A stretch of DNA of 51,347 nt from Candidatus Stackebrandtia faecavium (GCA_019112895.1 DXIM01000006.1:1-51347); one strand, 5' to 3'; counted from the first letter of the stretch, positions 7,690-15,704 are shown. Translations and numbers: made by a program. Notes: generated by a model not told the origin, from the letters alone.

Positions 7690-8301
7690 CTACTCGAACT
7701 GCCAGGTGGCCGAAAAATCACCGAGAAACCCGTCCATTGTGACCGATTCAAGATGCTGTTGGTCGGGGCGCACCGTGAAGGATACGAATCCGGTGGTCGG
7801 TTCGTTCACCGTGACGTCTTCGCCCTCGATGTTGTTATCGACGGTGGCAACCCCGGTCGTGCTGCCGTCAGCGGTCACAGCGTCGAAATTCGACGCATCC
7901 AGGCCGATGTTCGCGGGCCCGTCGGATTCGTGCTGTACCAGGTGAATTGCGACCATGCAGACCACTTCGCCTTCGGCCAGCGGAAACTGCGGGTTCCCGG
8001 TCGTTTCGGTGGGGGCCTGGATGGTTATGTCGACCGGGGCTCCTTTTATTTCGAAACGCGCCGTTTCTCCGAAGGTGGCTTTTCCATCGGTATTGGGCTC
8101 GGCGTCTGCGGGGAGCGTCTCGCCGTTGGGTTCTGCCGAACCGGGCTTGGAGCCCGGAGGTGTGCAGGATGCAGATTTTGAGGAGTCTTGTTGTCCTTCT
8201 CGCGATGCCGAGTCCGGCGCCGTCTCGCTGTTGCAGCCGACGAGTGCCAAAGCCATGACCACTATGGCGGTCGGGGCGCCCAGGAGGCGGTATTTTTTCA
8301 T
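7690..8301 (-). CDS. Secreted lipoprotein with DUF4352-like beta-sandwich
   Basis: A 203-residue lipoprotein: basic start MKKYRLLG, a hydrophobic h-region, and the lipobox LALVGC, so Cys23 would be lipidated. A Ser/Pro/Gly/Glu-rich linker (about residues 24-75) leads to a beta-rich domain of about 120 residues with GEVVCMVAIHL and a late TTGFVSFTVRPDQQ strand, as in DUF4352-type domains. ATG at 8301 has a perfect TAATCT -10 element 6 nt upstream. Its role is unknown; such domains are often attached to cell-envelope proteins. Confidence 0.75.
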   Translation of the reverse strand: MKKYRLLGAPTAIVVMALALVGCNSETAPDSASREGQQDSSKSASCTPPGSKPGSAEPNGETLPADAEPNTDGKATFGETARFEIKGAPVDITIQAPTETTGNPQFPLAEGEVVCMVAIHLVQHESDGPANIGLDASNFDAVTADGSTTGVATVDNNIEGEDVTVNEPTTGFVSFTVRPDQQHLESVTMDGFLGDFSATWQFE

Positions 8302-8307
8302 TCGGCG

Positions 8308-8313
8308 AGATTA
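8308..8313 (-). promoter_or_regulatory. Leaderless -10 element of the lipoprotein gene
   Basis: TAATCT on the minus strand, 6 nt before the ATG at 8301. Confidence 0.55.
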
Positions 8314-8363
8314 GCAGTTGTGTATTACTGGATGTCTAGTCGGTTTCCTGTCCGGACTGTATT

Positions 8364-8403
8364 CAATGACCATTGAGAATGGCGCCATCGTTAATGGTCA
8401 TTG
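8364..8403. repeat. 40-bp extended palindrome
   Basis: Arms CAATGACCATT (8364-8374) and AATGGTCATTG (8393-8403) are perfect inverted repeats. Between them, sharing the same centre, lies the perfect palindrome ATGGCGCCAT (8379-8388). It lies between the glycerophosphodiesterase stop and the lipoprotein promoter. There is no T-run, so it may be a terminator hairpin lacking a U tail or an operator for the lipoprotein. Confidence 0.7.
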
Positions 8404-8545
8404 ATGGCCCACAGTGCCCATCGTCCGAATTCATTGCGAAGACCGAAAGTGGCTCTTTGTAATATTAGAAAATACGAATTTAGGCCATTTGTCCCATTAC
8501 CCTCGCGAAGGCCGACCGGGTGAGCGCCTATCGGATGGAAGAGAC

Positions 8546-10342
8546 TCACTCGATAGCGACGAAACCCCGCGCACGTGCGAAATAGAACGCGATCGGACCA
8601 GCCCCGATCCGTTGCCGGGAGGTCTCGGCCAGCGCCACCTCGTCGGTGATGATTCCATCGACACCTCGAGCGACGTAGTCGTTGAGCAGGTCGAGGTCGT
8701 TGACTGTCCACACGTACAGTCCGCGGCCGTCGCGTCGCGCCTCGGTGCGAATGCGGTCGGTGTAGGACCAGTCCTCGATGACGGCCGTACTGTCGGAACT
8801 GCCTGCGGGAAGACCGCCGACCTGGAATCCGACGACGTGGGCGGTGTCACGGTCAGGGTCGATGCGTCCGATGTCGTCGATGAGGTCGCGGTCCAGCGAC
8901 TGGATCATGTGGGTCTTGTCCGGGTCGAGACGGTTGAGCTCCTCGACGACTCGACCGGCGAACCCGTCGGGCTCCTTGCCGTGAGGCTTCACCTCGACCA
9001 ACAATCGCACCCCCTGCTCGTCGGCGGCGGAGACGAACTCGGCCAGCGTCGGTAGGTCGGCGGTGCGGCCGTCCTGCCGCAGCGTGAGCGAGGTGGCCTC
9101 CGCCTCGGTGAGTTCGTAAATGTTGCGACTATCGCCGGTCATCCGACTCAAGGCGACGTCGTGGAAAACGACGATGCCGCCGTCGCGCGTCTCTTGGATA
9201 TCGGTTTCGACCATGTCGGCGCCGGCGTCGGCGGCCTCGCGGATCCCGGCGATGCTGTTTTCGACCGCTCTGGCTGGATAACCCCTATGCCCGATAATTT
9301 CCGGGGAGTTGCCAGCAGCGAAGGTGGCCGAATTGACGGCGCCCACGACCTGGGGTGACGCGAAAAAAGCCGCCAGCACGACGAGTGTCAACGCGGCTGT
9401 GCGAGTGCGCGCTGCGGAACGGTCCGGTTTGGGGCCGGCAGCGGGTAGGCCGTGCGTGAGGCGCACGTAGGCGACGAAGAAGAACGACAGGAACGCTGCC
9501 GCGGCACCGGTGACGAAGAACCGGACGAGTTCCAGCACTCCGATCATGACCCCTGCGCTGGCGTGCGTCTGCCAGATCGCGACCGGTGCCGCCCCGATCC
9601 CGACAAAGAGAGCGAGCGTCAGCGAAGCCACTAGGACAGCCGTGAACATGACCGTGCCGAATCCGATCAGGGTCCGCCACGTCGTCATCCGGAAACTGCC
9701 GCGCAATGCCTGCACGATCGTGGTGTCGTCGCGGCAGACGAGGGCGGGGAACAGCACGGACCGCAAGATCAGGTATACGATCGCGGCGCTCGCGACGCCG
9801 TAGACGATTCCGCCCCACGTCGTTTTCAGCAGCTCGCCGCTGACAAACTTCGGTACGACGACGTGTGCGGTCAGGACGGAGGAGAAACCGACCTGTGATA
9901 CGGGCAGCAGCAGGGTCAGGTACGGGATGAGCAGCGGGCCCTGCCGGCTGGCGGCTTTACGTGCCGTCGCTTTCGACTGTTGCCAGACGTTGGTGAACGT
10001 CAGGCGCTTGCCATCGAGGGCGAGGTGAGCGATGACCGCGAACAGGGTGATCTCGGTGAGGATCAGCACGGTGGCCGTCACGGCGATGCCCAAGAAAACG
10101 AGTAGTACTGCCGGCGAGGTCGCGACCTCGCCGATCGTGTCCTGGTTGATGCCGCGAACGCCGACAATGTGGAGCGCGCCGCGCAGCAAGGCCGTCATCA
10201 GCGGAAGCGTCCACACGAGAGCGCCCTGAATGCACAGCATCCCCACGATGACGGCGAAACGATGCGCGCGCAACAATTTCACGGCTATGGCCACTGCCCG
10301 TGCGATCGTCACACGAGTGCCATTGGGAACCTTGGTGCTCAC
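8546..10342 (-). CDS. Glycerophosphodiester phosphodiesterase with N-terminal membrane domain
   Basis: A 598-residue two-part protein. Residues 1-330 form a multi-helix membrane domain of the glycerophosphoryl-diester-phosphodiesterase membrane type. Residues about 345-598 form the GDPD TIM barrel with IGHRGYPARAVENS (His352 and Glu361), VETDIQETRDG (Glu379, Asp381) and VFHD (His394), the metal and acid-base residues. It would hydrolyse glycerophosphodiesters released from lipids or teichoic acids, with the barrel anchored to the membrane. The GTG start has a TAATCG near-consensus -10 element 6 nt upstream. The C-terminal part has a TITDEVALAE segment typical of the barrel end. Confidence 0.9.
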   Translation of the reverse strand: MSTKVPNGTRVTIARAVAIAVKLLRAHRFAVIVGMLCIQGALVWTLPLMTALLRGALHIVGVRGINQDTIGEVATSPAVLLVFLGIAVTATVLILTEITLFAVIAHLALDGKRLTFTNVWQQSKATARKAASRQGPLLIPYLTLLLPVSQVGFSSVLTAHVVVPKFVSGELLKTTWGGIVYGVASAAIVYLILRSVLFPALVCRDDTTIVQALRGSFRMTTWRTLIGFGTVMFTAVLVASLTLALFVGIGAAPVAIWQTHASAGVMIGVLELVRFFVTGAAAAFLSFFFVAYVRLTHGLPAAGPKPDRSAARTRTAALTLVVLAAFFASPQVVGAVNSATFAAGNSPEIIGHRGYPARAVENSIAGIREAADAGADMVETDIQETRDGGIVVFHDVALSRMTGDSRNIYELTEAEATSLTLRQDGRTADLPTLAEFVSAADEQGVRLLVEVKPHGKEPDGFAGRVVEELNRLDPDKTHMIQSLDRDLIDDIGRIDPDRDTAHVVGFQVGGLPAGSSDSTAVIEDWSYTDRIRTEARRDGRGLYVWTVNDLDLLNDYVARGVDGIITDEVALAETSRQRIGAGPIAFYFARARGFVAIE

Positions 10343-10450
10343 TGTGCCCGATTATGCACGGACCGCCGGTGACGTTCCTGTCAGGTGCGACATGCACGCG
10401 GGCGCCTCGTGATGTCCGGATTCGTTGCCAGGCATCGATAGTGGGGCGCG

Positions 10451-10741
10451 ATGATCATTGTTGCGGGAACATTGACGGTCGAACCGGCCAGGCGCGAGCA
10501 GTATCTCGCCGGCTGTATCGACGTCGTGAAACAGGCGCGGCGCGCGCCCGGTGGCCTGGATTTTTCGATAACCGCCGACCTTATCGAAACCGACCGCATT
10601 CACGTCTATGAACGTGGGGAGACGCCGTAGGCGGTCGACAGCTTCCGTGGCGAAGGCGAAAGCGACGCCGCGACGGACATGATCGTCGCGGCGTCGGTGT
10701 GGCAGTACGAGGTCGGGCATGCACAAAACCTGACCGGCTGA
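10451..10741 (+). pseudogene. ABM-domain (YgiN-like) monooxygenase, broken by an in-frame TAG
   Basis: Reading from ATG at 10451 gives MIIVAGTLTVEPARREQY, LAGCIDVVKQARRAPGGLDF, and RIHVYERGETP, followed by TAG at 10628-10630, then in the same frame AVDSFRGEGESDAATDMIV and VWQYEVGHAQNLTG to TGA at 10739. This is a complete antibiotic-biosynthesis-monooxygenase (quinol-monooxygenase-like) domain of 96 codons, with a stop at codon 60. The expected E-R-W-E segment is E-R-G-E, which suggests further decay. Both halves align to the family with no frameshift, so one nonsense change explains the break. It ends 4 nt from the convergent VOC gene. Readthrough or a sequencing error cannot be excluded. 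Confidence 0.8.
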
Positions 10742-10745
10742 ACGG

Positions 10746-11183
10746 TTATGCGCCCGGCAACGGTTGATACAGCATCCAGCGGTGTCCGAACGGGTCGATC
10801 AGCGAAGCGTTACGTCCGCCGTAGGCGTTGTACGGTTCCCTCTCGATGCGTGCACCGGCATGACGGGCCCGCTCCAGTGTCGCGTCGGTGTCGGTGACCG
10901 GCAACATGAGGCTGACGCTGTGGTGGTCCGCCGTCGGTCCGAGAAGCCCGAAGTCGGCGAATTCGTCGGCGAGGTACAGCGTCGTGCCGCCGAAGTCGAG
11001 CTCGGCGTGGCCGATCGAACCGTCGTCCATCACGTACGGCTCCTTGACGTGTTCGGCACCGTAGACGTCGCAATACCAGGCGATCGCATCCGCAGCGCCG
11101 CGCACCGCCAAATACGGCAACGCGGCCGGTCGCGGGAAATGATTCACGCTGTCGTCGATGTTCGACGTGTGTGTCGCGGCCAT
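10746..11183 (-). CDS. VOC-superfamily (glyoxalase/PhnB-like) protein
   Basis: A 145-residue protein with two beta-alpha-beta-beta-beta modules: LPYLAVRGAADAIAWYCDVY with a later HAELDFGGTTLYLADE, and a second half with VSLMLPVTDTDATLERARHA ending in SLIDPFGHRWML. The pattern matches PhnB/YkcA-like VOC proteins. A strong Shine-Dalgarno (AAGGAGG) lies 5 nt before the ATG at 11183. Substrate cannot be assigned. Gene order is convergent with the broken ABM gene. Confidence 0.82.
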   Translation of the reverse strand: MAATHTSNIDDSVNHFPRPAALPYLAVRGAADAIAWYCDVYGAEHVKEPYVMDDGSIGHAELDFGGTTLYLADEFADFGLLGPTADHHSVSLMLPVTDTDATLERARHAGARIEREPYNAYGGRNASLIDPFGHRWMLYQPLPGA

Positions 11184-11262
11184 ACCGCCTCCTTCTATGC
11201 AGGCGGCAAGCCTAAGTCCACACGCCAGCCGAGGTCCCGTTATTCAGCCGCGGAGTCGAAAA

Positions 11263-11820
11263 TCAGATCGTGCAGGCGACACCGGTGGCATGGCTGGGGC
11301 AGTAGCCACCTGGATTGTGATGCAGATACTGCTGGTGCTCGGGCTCGGCGTAATGAAAGTCGTCGCGCAGCTCAATCTGTGTCGTGATCGCGCCGTGCCC
11401 GGCATCGTTCAGCGCGGTGGCGAAGTGGTCCCGCGAGGCCTGCGCATGTTTCCACTGTTGCGAAGTGGTGGCGAAGATCGCGGAACGGTATTGCGAGCCG
11501 ATGTCGTTGCCCTGGCGATTGCGCTGTGTCGGGTCGTGCTTCTCCCAAAAGATCTTGAGAAGTTCCTCGTAGGACACGGCCTTCGGGTCGAAAACGATCT
11601 GGACCACCTCGGCGTGCCCGGTCGTTCCCGTGCACACGAGCGGATAGTTGGCGGGACCGTCGCCGCCGCTGTAGCCGACGGCGGTCGAGTAGACCCCTGG
11701 GGTCTGCCAAAAGACTCGTTCCGGGCCCCAGAAGCAGCCCATCCCGAAGATCGCGCGCTCGTAGCCTTCGGGCCACGGCCCCGACAGTGGTTTACCGAGT
11801 ACCGGGTGAATGTCCGTCAT
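11263..11820 (-). CDS. msrA: Peptide methionine-S-sulfoxide reductase MsrA
   Basis: Reduces methionine-S-sulfoxide in proteins and free methionine. The 185-residue protein has the catalytic motif GMGCFWGPERVFW (Cys near residue 29), GYSGGDGPANYP, the GHAEVVQIVFDP block, FWEKHDPTQRNRQGNDIGSQYRS, and the C-terminal NPGGYCPSHATG with the resolving cysteine region. It is slightly shorter at the N-terminus than the E. coli enzyme, as is common in actinobacteria. A 38-bp palindrome lies 57 nt upstream. A single-gene unit. Confidence 0.95.
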   Translation of the reverse strand: MTDIHPVLGKPLSGPWPEGYERAIFGMGCFWGPERVFWQTPGVYSTAVGYSGGDGPANYPLVCTGTTGHAEVVQIVFDPKAVSYEELLKIFWEKHDPTQRNRQGNDIGSQYRSAIFATTSQQWKHAQASRDHFATALNDAGHGAITTQIELRDDFHYAEPEHQQYLHHNPGGYCPSHATGVACTI

Positions 11821-11876
11821 GCGTACAAGTATGCGTCGCGGGTCGATGTTCGGCTACGACGCGGGCCCCGAAACGA

Positions 11877-11914
11877 CATATGTGGGTGAGCCCACGTGCA
11901 CTCACCCACATATG
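11877..11914. repeat. 38-bp extended palindrome
   Basis: Perfect 14-bp inverted arms CATATGTGGGTGAG (11877-11890) and CTCACCCACATATG (11901-11914) around a 10-nt loop that has CACGTG at the same centre. It lies between the acidic repeat gene and msrA, both on the minus strand. It may end the former or be an operator or attenuator for the latter. There is no T-run. Confidence 0.75.
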
Positions 11915-11940
11915 AATGTTCGTTCGTTGTTTGACGAAAG

Positions 11941-12465
11941 TTATTGGCCATCTTCGCTTGGCATGTCGCTGGTGACGGTGGCGCCAGGGGCCTCACCGAT
12001 CAACGACTGGCCGAGCTCCTCGCTGATCTGGTCCTCAGACGGCTCGCCCGGTGCCTGTTCCTCGCCCGGTGCCTGTTCCTCGCCCGGTGCGGTCTCGTCG
12101 CCCGGTGCCTGTTCTTCACCTGGTGCGGGTTCGCCCGGTGCCTGTTCCTCACCCGGTGCGGCCTCGTCCTGCGGCGCAGTGCTGTCCTGGCTCTGCTCGC
12201 CGTCATCGTCCGGCACCAGCGGCTCGCTTGCGTCGCGTCCGCCTTCTTCCTCAGTGGTTTCTTCGCTGCCGGTCTGGTCCTCACCTGCAGGGGCTTCTCC
12301 CGTCTCGTCCTGAGGGGAGGTGTCGTCCTCGGCGGTGAGGTCGTCTTCGGCCAGCGGGTCTTCGGCTGCCGGGTCGGTTTCTTCCGTCGTCGTGTCGTCC
12401 ATGGGGACGTCTTCTTCGGTGCCGTCCTGGGGGACGTCTTCGAAGCTCATGTCGGGAAAGTCCAT
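11941..12465 (-). CDS. Highly acidic low-complexity protein with Pro-Gly-Glu-Glu repeats, unknown function
   Basis: A 174-residue protein without signal peptide or hydrophobic segment. Residues 1-110 are dominated by Asp, Glu, Thr and Pro, and the C-terminal third has tandem APGEEQ / APGEP units. It has almost no basic residues and is expected to be disordered. ATG at 12465 is chosen because AAAGG sits 8 nt upstream; the frame to 12504 has no such support. It is downstream of another acidic repeat gene, separated by a terminator, so each is probably transcribed alone. No family is recognised. Although composition is extreme, a good ribosome site, a single clean start and the nearby hairpin argue that it is real. 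Confidence 0.6.
   Translation of the reverse strand: MDFPDMSFEDVPQDGTEEDVPMDDTTTEETDPAAEDPLAEDDLTAEDDTSPQDETGEAPAGEDQTGSEETTEEEGGRDASEPLVPDDDGEQSQDSTAPQDEAAPGEEQAPGEPAPGEEQAPGDETAPGEEQAPGEEQAPGEPSEDQISEELGQSLIGEAPGATVTSDMPSEDGQ
12044..12166. repeat. Seven tandem 18-bp (one 15-bp) repeats inside the acidic gene
   Basis: Units of the form TCGCCCGGTGCCTGTTCC, or variants, follow one another from 12044 to 12166 and encode the PGEEQA units on the other strand. Units 1, 2 and 6 are identical. Such tandem repeats can vary in copy number by slippage. Confidence 0.8.
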
Positions 12466-12560
12466 GGTTGTACCTTTCTGCGTGTCGAGTCGTTGCCGGT
12501 CCAACCACGCGCAGTATTTCGGCCTGGTGTTCGGCGAAACGCCTTAATGTATTTAGGGAT

Positions 12561-12593
12561 GAAAAAAGGTGGATCCGTCAAGTAGATCCACCT
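12561..12593 (-). terminator. Rho-independent terminator of the DxDxDG-repeat gene
   Basis: On the minus strand a perfect 9-bp stem AGGTGGATC / GATCCACCT (12585-12593 with 12567-12575) is followed by six Ts. It lies 40 nt after the stop codon. Confidence 0.85.
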
Positions 12594-12632
12594 ATGGCGG
12601 AGCCAGTACCTATTCGAGTCGGAGGTAGTGGT

Positions 12633-12983
12633 TTAGGCCGAAGCGTAGGGGTCGTTGTCTGCGACGCCGTCCTGGTTCTTGTCCTCAATGGTGGCGTCGT
12701 AGGTGCCGTCGTAGTTTGTGTCCGCGTAGTAGGTGTCAGTCACGCCGTCACCCGTTTCGTCGTAGCCCGCGACGTCTGCGGTTCCGTCGCCGTTGCTGTC
12801 GATGACGAACTCTTCGGCGTAACCGTCTTCGTTGCGGTCGTAGAGCTCGGCGTCGGTCTGACCGTCGCTGCCGAGGTCAACGGAATAGGTGTCCGCCACG
12901 CCATCGCCGTCGTTGTCGTAGACATGGACGGTGTCGTCGACGCCGTCGCCGTCAAAGTCGTCTACGTAGGTGTTGTCGCCCAT
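12633..12983 (-). CDS. DxDxDG-repeat protein (EF-hand/thrombospondin-3-like calcium loops), DUF6802-like
   Basis: The 116-residue protein is almost entirely eight repeats of about 13 residues: DFDGDGVDDTVHVY, DNDGDGVADTYSV, SDGQTDAELY, DRNEDGYAEEFVI, DSNGDGTADVAGY, DETGDGVTDTYYA, DTNYDGTYDATIE and DKNQDGVADNDPY. Each offers Asp/Asn ligands in the spacing of calcium-binding loops. There is no signal peptide, so it would stay in the cytoplasm unless exported by another route. GAGGA lies 9 nt before the ATG at 12983 and a strong terminator follows, so the gene is a unit of its own. Similar DUF6802-like proteins occur in actinobacteria; function is unknown. Confidence 0.72.
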   Translation of the reverse strand: MGDNTYVDDFDGDGVDDTVHVYDNDGDGVADTYSVDLGSDGQTDAELYDRNEDGYAEEFVIDSNGDGTADVAGYDETGDGVTDTYYADTNYDGTYDATIEDKNQDGVADNDPYASA

Positions 12984-13167
12984 TGAAATCCGTCCTCAGG
13001 TTTTGGTGGTCGTTGTGTGCAACGCATTCGACTTTACGGCGCTGCCTGCAGGGATTGAATCATGAATTCGTGCCACCGTTTTCGACGGTCGATGGGGCCC
13101 AGCTCCGACCGTTAACGGCGTCACTGGGCGCCCGCTGCCGGAGGCGAGTCGGCTAGCGTAAGGACTT

Positions 13168-14316
13168 ATGACATCGACTAACCACGGATTCGCGACCCGC
13201 GCCATCCACGCCGGCCAAGAGGCAGACCCGACAACCGGTGCGGTTGTCACGCCGATCTACGCCACCTCGACCTATCTGCAGGACGGCGTCGGCCAAATGC
13301 GCAACGGGTACGAATACAGCAGGACTAAGAACCCAACCCGGCTCGCGCTCGAAGAATGTGTCGCGGCGTTGGAAGGCGGCCGCCACGGTTTCGCCTTCGC
13401 GTCCGGTATGGCCGCCGAGGACACGCTCCTGCGTGCAGTGTGCAAACCGGGCGACCACGTGGTCATTCCCGACGATGCCTACGGTGGATCGTTCCGGTTG
13501 TTCGACAAGGTCACCAGCCGTTGGGGTTTGACGTACACCCCTGCTGCGGTATCCGATGTGGAGTCGATTAGGAATGCGATCAACGAGAACACGAAAATCG
13601 TGTGGATCGAGACGCCGACCAACCCGCTGTTGAACATCGCCGACATCGCGGCCATATCCGAAGTGGCCCACAATGCCGGCGCGCTGCTCCTCGTGGACAA
13701 CACCTTCGCGTCCTCGTACCTGCAGCAACCGCTCTCCAGCGGCGCCGACGCCGTGGTCCACTCGACCACCAAATACATGGGCGGCCACTCCGACGTCGTC
13801 GGCGGGTGCCTCGTCGTCAACGACGACGCCTTGGCCGACGAGCTCGCGTTCTACTCCAACTCGGTCGGCGCCGTCGCCGGCCCGTTCGACGCCTGGCTGA
13901 CGCTGCGCGGCGCGAAAACCCTTGCGGTACGTATGGAACGCCACTGCGACAACGCCGAGCGCATCTGCGAATGGCTCAACAGCCGAGACGAGGTGTCGAC
14001 CGTGCTGTACCCGGGCCTGGAAAGCCACCCTGGACACGAAATCGCTGCCAAACAGATGCGTCGGTTCGGCGGCATGGTCAGCTTCCGGATGCGTGACGGC
14101 GAACAAGCGGCGCTGAAGGTCTGCGAAAACACGTCCGTGTTCACTTTGGGCGAATCGCTCGGCGGCGTCGAATCGCTGATCGAACACCCCGGCCGCATGA
14201 CGCACGCCTCCGCCGCAGGGTCGCCGCTCGAGGTCCCGTCGGATCTCGTGCGTGTGTCGGTCGGCATCGAAGACGTCGACGACCTCATCGCTGATCTGGC
14301 CCAGGCGTTTTCGTGA
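13168..14316 (+). CDS. metB: Cystathionine gamma-synthase (PLP, Cys/Met metabolism family)
   Basis: Joins an activated homoserine with cysteine to make cystathionine, for methionine synthesis; gamma-lyase activity is possible. The 382-residue protein has the family landmarks: EYSRTKNPTRLALEECVAAL, FASGMAAEDT, the PLP-phosphate region, ETPTNPLLNIADI, VDNTFASSYLQQPL, and the PLP lysine in HSTTKYMGGHSDVVGG. The C-terminal SLGGVESLIEHPGRMTHAS segment is typical of MetB. A TAGCGT element and AAGGA both lie just before the ATG. The stop overlaps the start of the next gene by 4 nt (GTGA). It could also be called MetC/MccB by automated tools. Confidence 0.93.
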   Translation: MTSTNHGFATRAIHAGQEADPTTGAVVTPIYATSTYLQDGVGQMRNGYEYSRTKNPTRLALEECVAALEGGRHGFAFASGMAAEDTLLRAVCKPGDHVVIPDDAYGGSFRLFDKVTSRWGLTYTPAAVSDVESIRNAINENTKIVWIETPTNPLLNIADIAAISEVAHNAGALLLVDNTFASSYLQQPLSSGADAVVHSTTKYMGGHSDVVGGCLVVNDDALADELAFYSNSVGAVAGPFDAWLTLRGAKTLAVRMERHCDNAERICEWLNSRDEVSTVLYPGLESHPGHEIAAKQMRRFGGMVSFRMRDGEQAALKVCENTSVFTLGESLGGVESLIEHPGRMTHASAAGSPLEVPSDLVRVSVGIEDVDDLIADLAQAFS

Positions 14317-15704
14317 GCTGGCAACGTGCCACCGCGCGCCAGATCGCGCGAGCGGTACGACGAGGGGATGCGACGGCGTCGTCGATCGTGGCGGAACACA
14401 TCGCCGCGGGCGATGAAACCGCCGCAATCTCGGGCGCCTTCACCGCGACCCGGGCCACGACCGCGCTCGCCGAAGCCGCCATGATCGACGAACTGCCGGA
14501 CCTGGCCAGCTTGCCGCTGGCCGGGGTCCCGGTCGTGGTCTGCGAACGGTTCGCCATCGCCGGGCAGGCCACGCGCCACGGCTCCGAAACTACGCGCCAG
14601 GCCGTCTCCGCTACCGACCACGAGATGGTGCGGCGCTTGCGGGGCGCCGGAGCGGTCGTGCTGGGCTCGACCCGCGCCAGCGAATTGGGCCTGTGGGCTG
14701 CCACTGACGACGGCGACGACCCGTTGGCAAACCCGTGGCGTGCTGACCGCGGAGTCGCCGGCCCGTCCGGCGGCGCGGCGGTCGCGGTGGCGGACGGCAC
14801 CGCGCCGATCGCGATCGCCACGGACGGCCCCGGAACGGCCGGCGGCGCGCGAACCGTCGCCGCGGCCTGCGGTTTGGTGGCCGTCAGCCTCGAACACGAT
14901 CCAGCGGCTCAACGCCGGGATCCGCAACCGTGGCTGCAGGGCAACACCGGGATTCTGGCGACAACCGTGGAAGACGCGGCCGAATGCCATGCCGTGCTGT
15001 CGCGCACGCCGTCCTACCACATCAACGAGCCGGGACGGCTGCGCATCGCGGCTAGCGATAAGCCGCTCGTTCCTAAAGTGCCGGGCCTTCAGGGGCAGCT
15101 ATTCACATCGGACTCGGACACGGTCAAGTCGCTATTGGACGTGGTTCGGAACCTGACGGCTATCGGCCACGACACTCATCGGGCTGCTCCCGCGCTCGGA
15201 CCGCGGGCGTCCGGTGCATCGTTCAGCGCGTGGGCGGCCGCGGCCCACGAACGTTCCCGGCCGTACACGCGCACTCGGCTGCAACGCAGGACACGTCGCC
15301 TGGCGTCGATCGGTGAACGGTCGGCGAGTACCTCGCCGTACGGCGGTCTGCTGGGCGACGGAGTGCGGACACGCAACCATGCCCGCGAATGGTTCCACGA
15401 TTACGGCTTCGACGTCCTTGTGACCCCCGCCCTGGCGGGGCCGCCTCCGGTCGCTCAAACGTGGTCCCAGCTGGGCCTGCGCGACAACATTCGCACCAGT
15501 GCCAAAGCCGCGGCGTTCACGGCGCCATGGGGGCTGGTCGGTTTCCCGTCGCTCGTCGTGCCGGTCGGGCAGCGCGGCGACGGCCTGCCCGCCAGCGTGC
15601 AGTTGGTGGCGCCGCCCGGGCGTAGCGGCGTTCTGTTCGACCTGGCGGTGCAGCTGGTCGACCTGATGCGTCCGCGCCGCTATCCGCCGTCGATGACGTT
15701 GTAA
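14313..15704 (+). CDS. Amidase-signature family protein, catalytic residues replaced
   Basis: A 463-residue protein with the amidase-signature fold, coupled to metB by a GTGA overlap. The regions that carry the Ser-cisSer-Lys triad are recognisable but altered. LAGVPVVVCERFAIAG stands where PVAVKD gives the lysine, so Lys is Cys. AGPSGGAAVAVADG replaces GGSSGGSAAAVA, keeping one Ser. TDGPGTAGGARTVAAACG replaces TDTGGSIRIPAALCG, so the nucleophile Ser is Thr. The rest of the fold, including AAAFTAPWGLVGFPSLVVPVG, is kept. It is thus probably not an amidase. A binding or regulatory role tied to methionine synthesis is only an inference from the overlap. Confidence 0.75.
   Translation: MSWQRATARQIARAVRRGDATASSIVAEHIAAGDETAAISGAFTATRATTALAEAAMIDELPDLASLPLAGVPVVVCERFAIAGQATRHGSETTRQAVSATDHEMVRRLRGAGAVVLGSTRASELGLWAATDDGDDPLANPWRADRGVAGPSGGAAVAVADGTAPIAIATDGPGTAGGARTVAAACGLVAVSLEHDPAAQRRDPQPWLQGNTGILATTVEDAAECHAVLSRTPSYHINEPGRLRIAASDKPLVPKVPGLQGQLFTSDSDTVKSLLDVVRNLTAIGHDTHRAAPALGPRASGASFSAWAAAAHERSRPYTRTRLQRRTRRLASIGERSASTSPYGGLLGDGVRTRNHAREWFHDYGFDVLVTPALAGPPPVAQTWSQLGLRDNIRTSAKAAAFTAPWGLVGFPSLVVPVGQRGDGLPASVQLVAPPGRSGVLFDLAVQLVDLMRPRRYPPSMTL

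Noticed and set aside
11944-12585. 213-codon plus-strand frame rich in Cys, Leu and Phe
   Set aside because: Antisense to the acidic repeat gene; composition comes from the 18-bp repeats and it has no ribosome site.
13153-14427. 424-codon minus-strand frame
   Set aside because: Shadow of metB on the other strand; His/Asp/Arg/Val-rich composition typical of antisense frames in GC-rich DNA.
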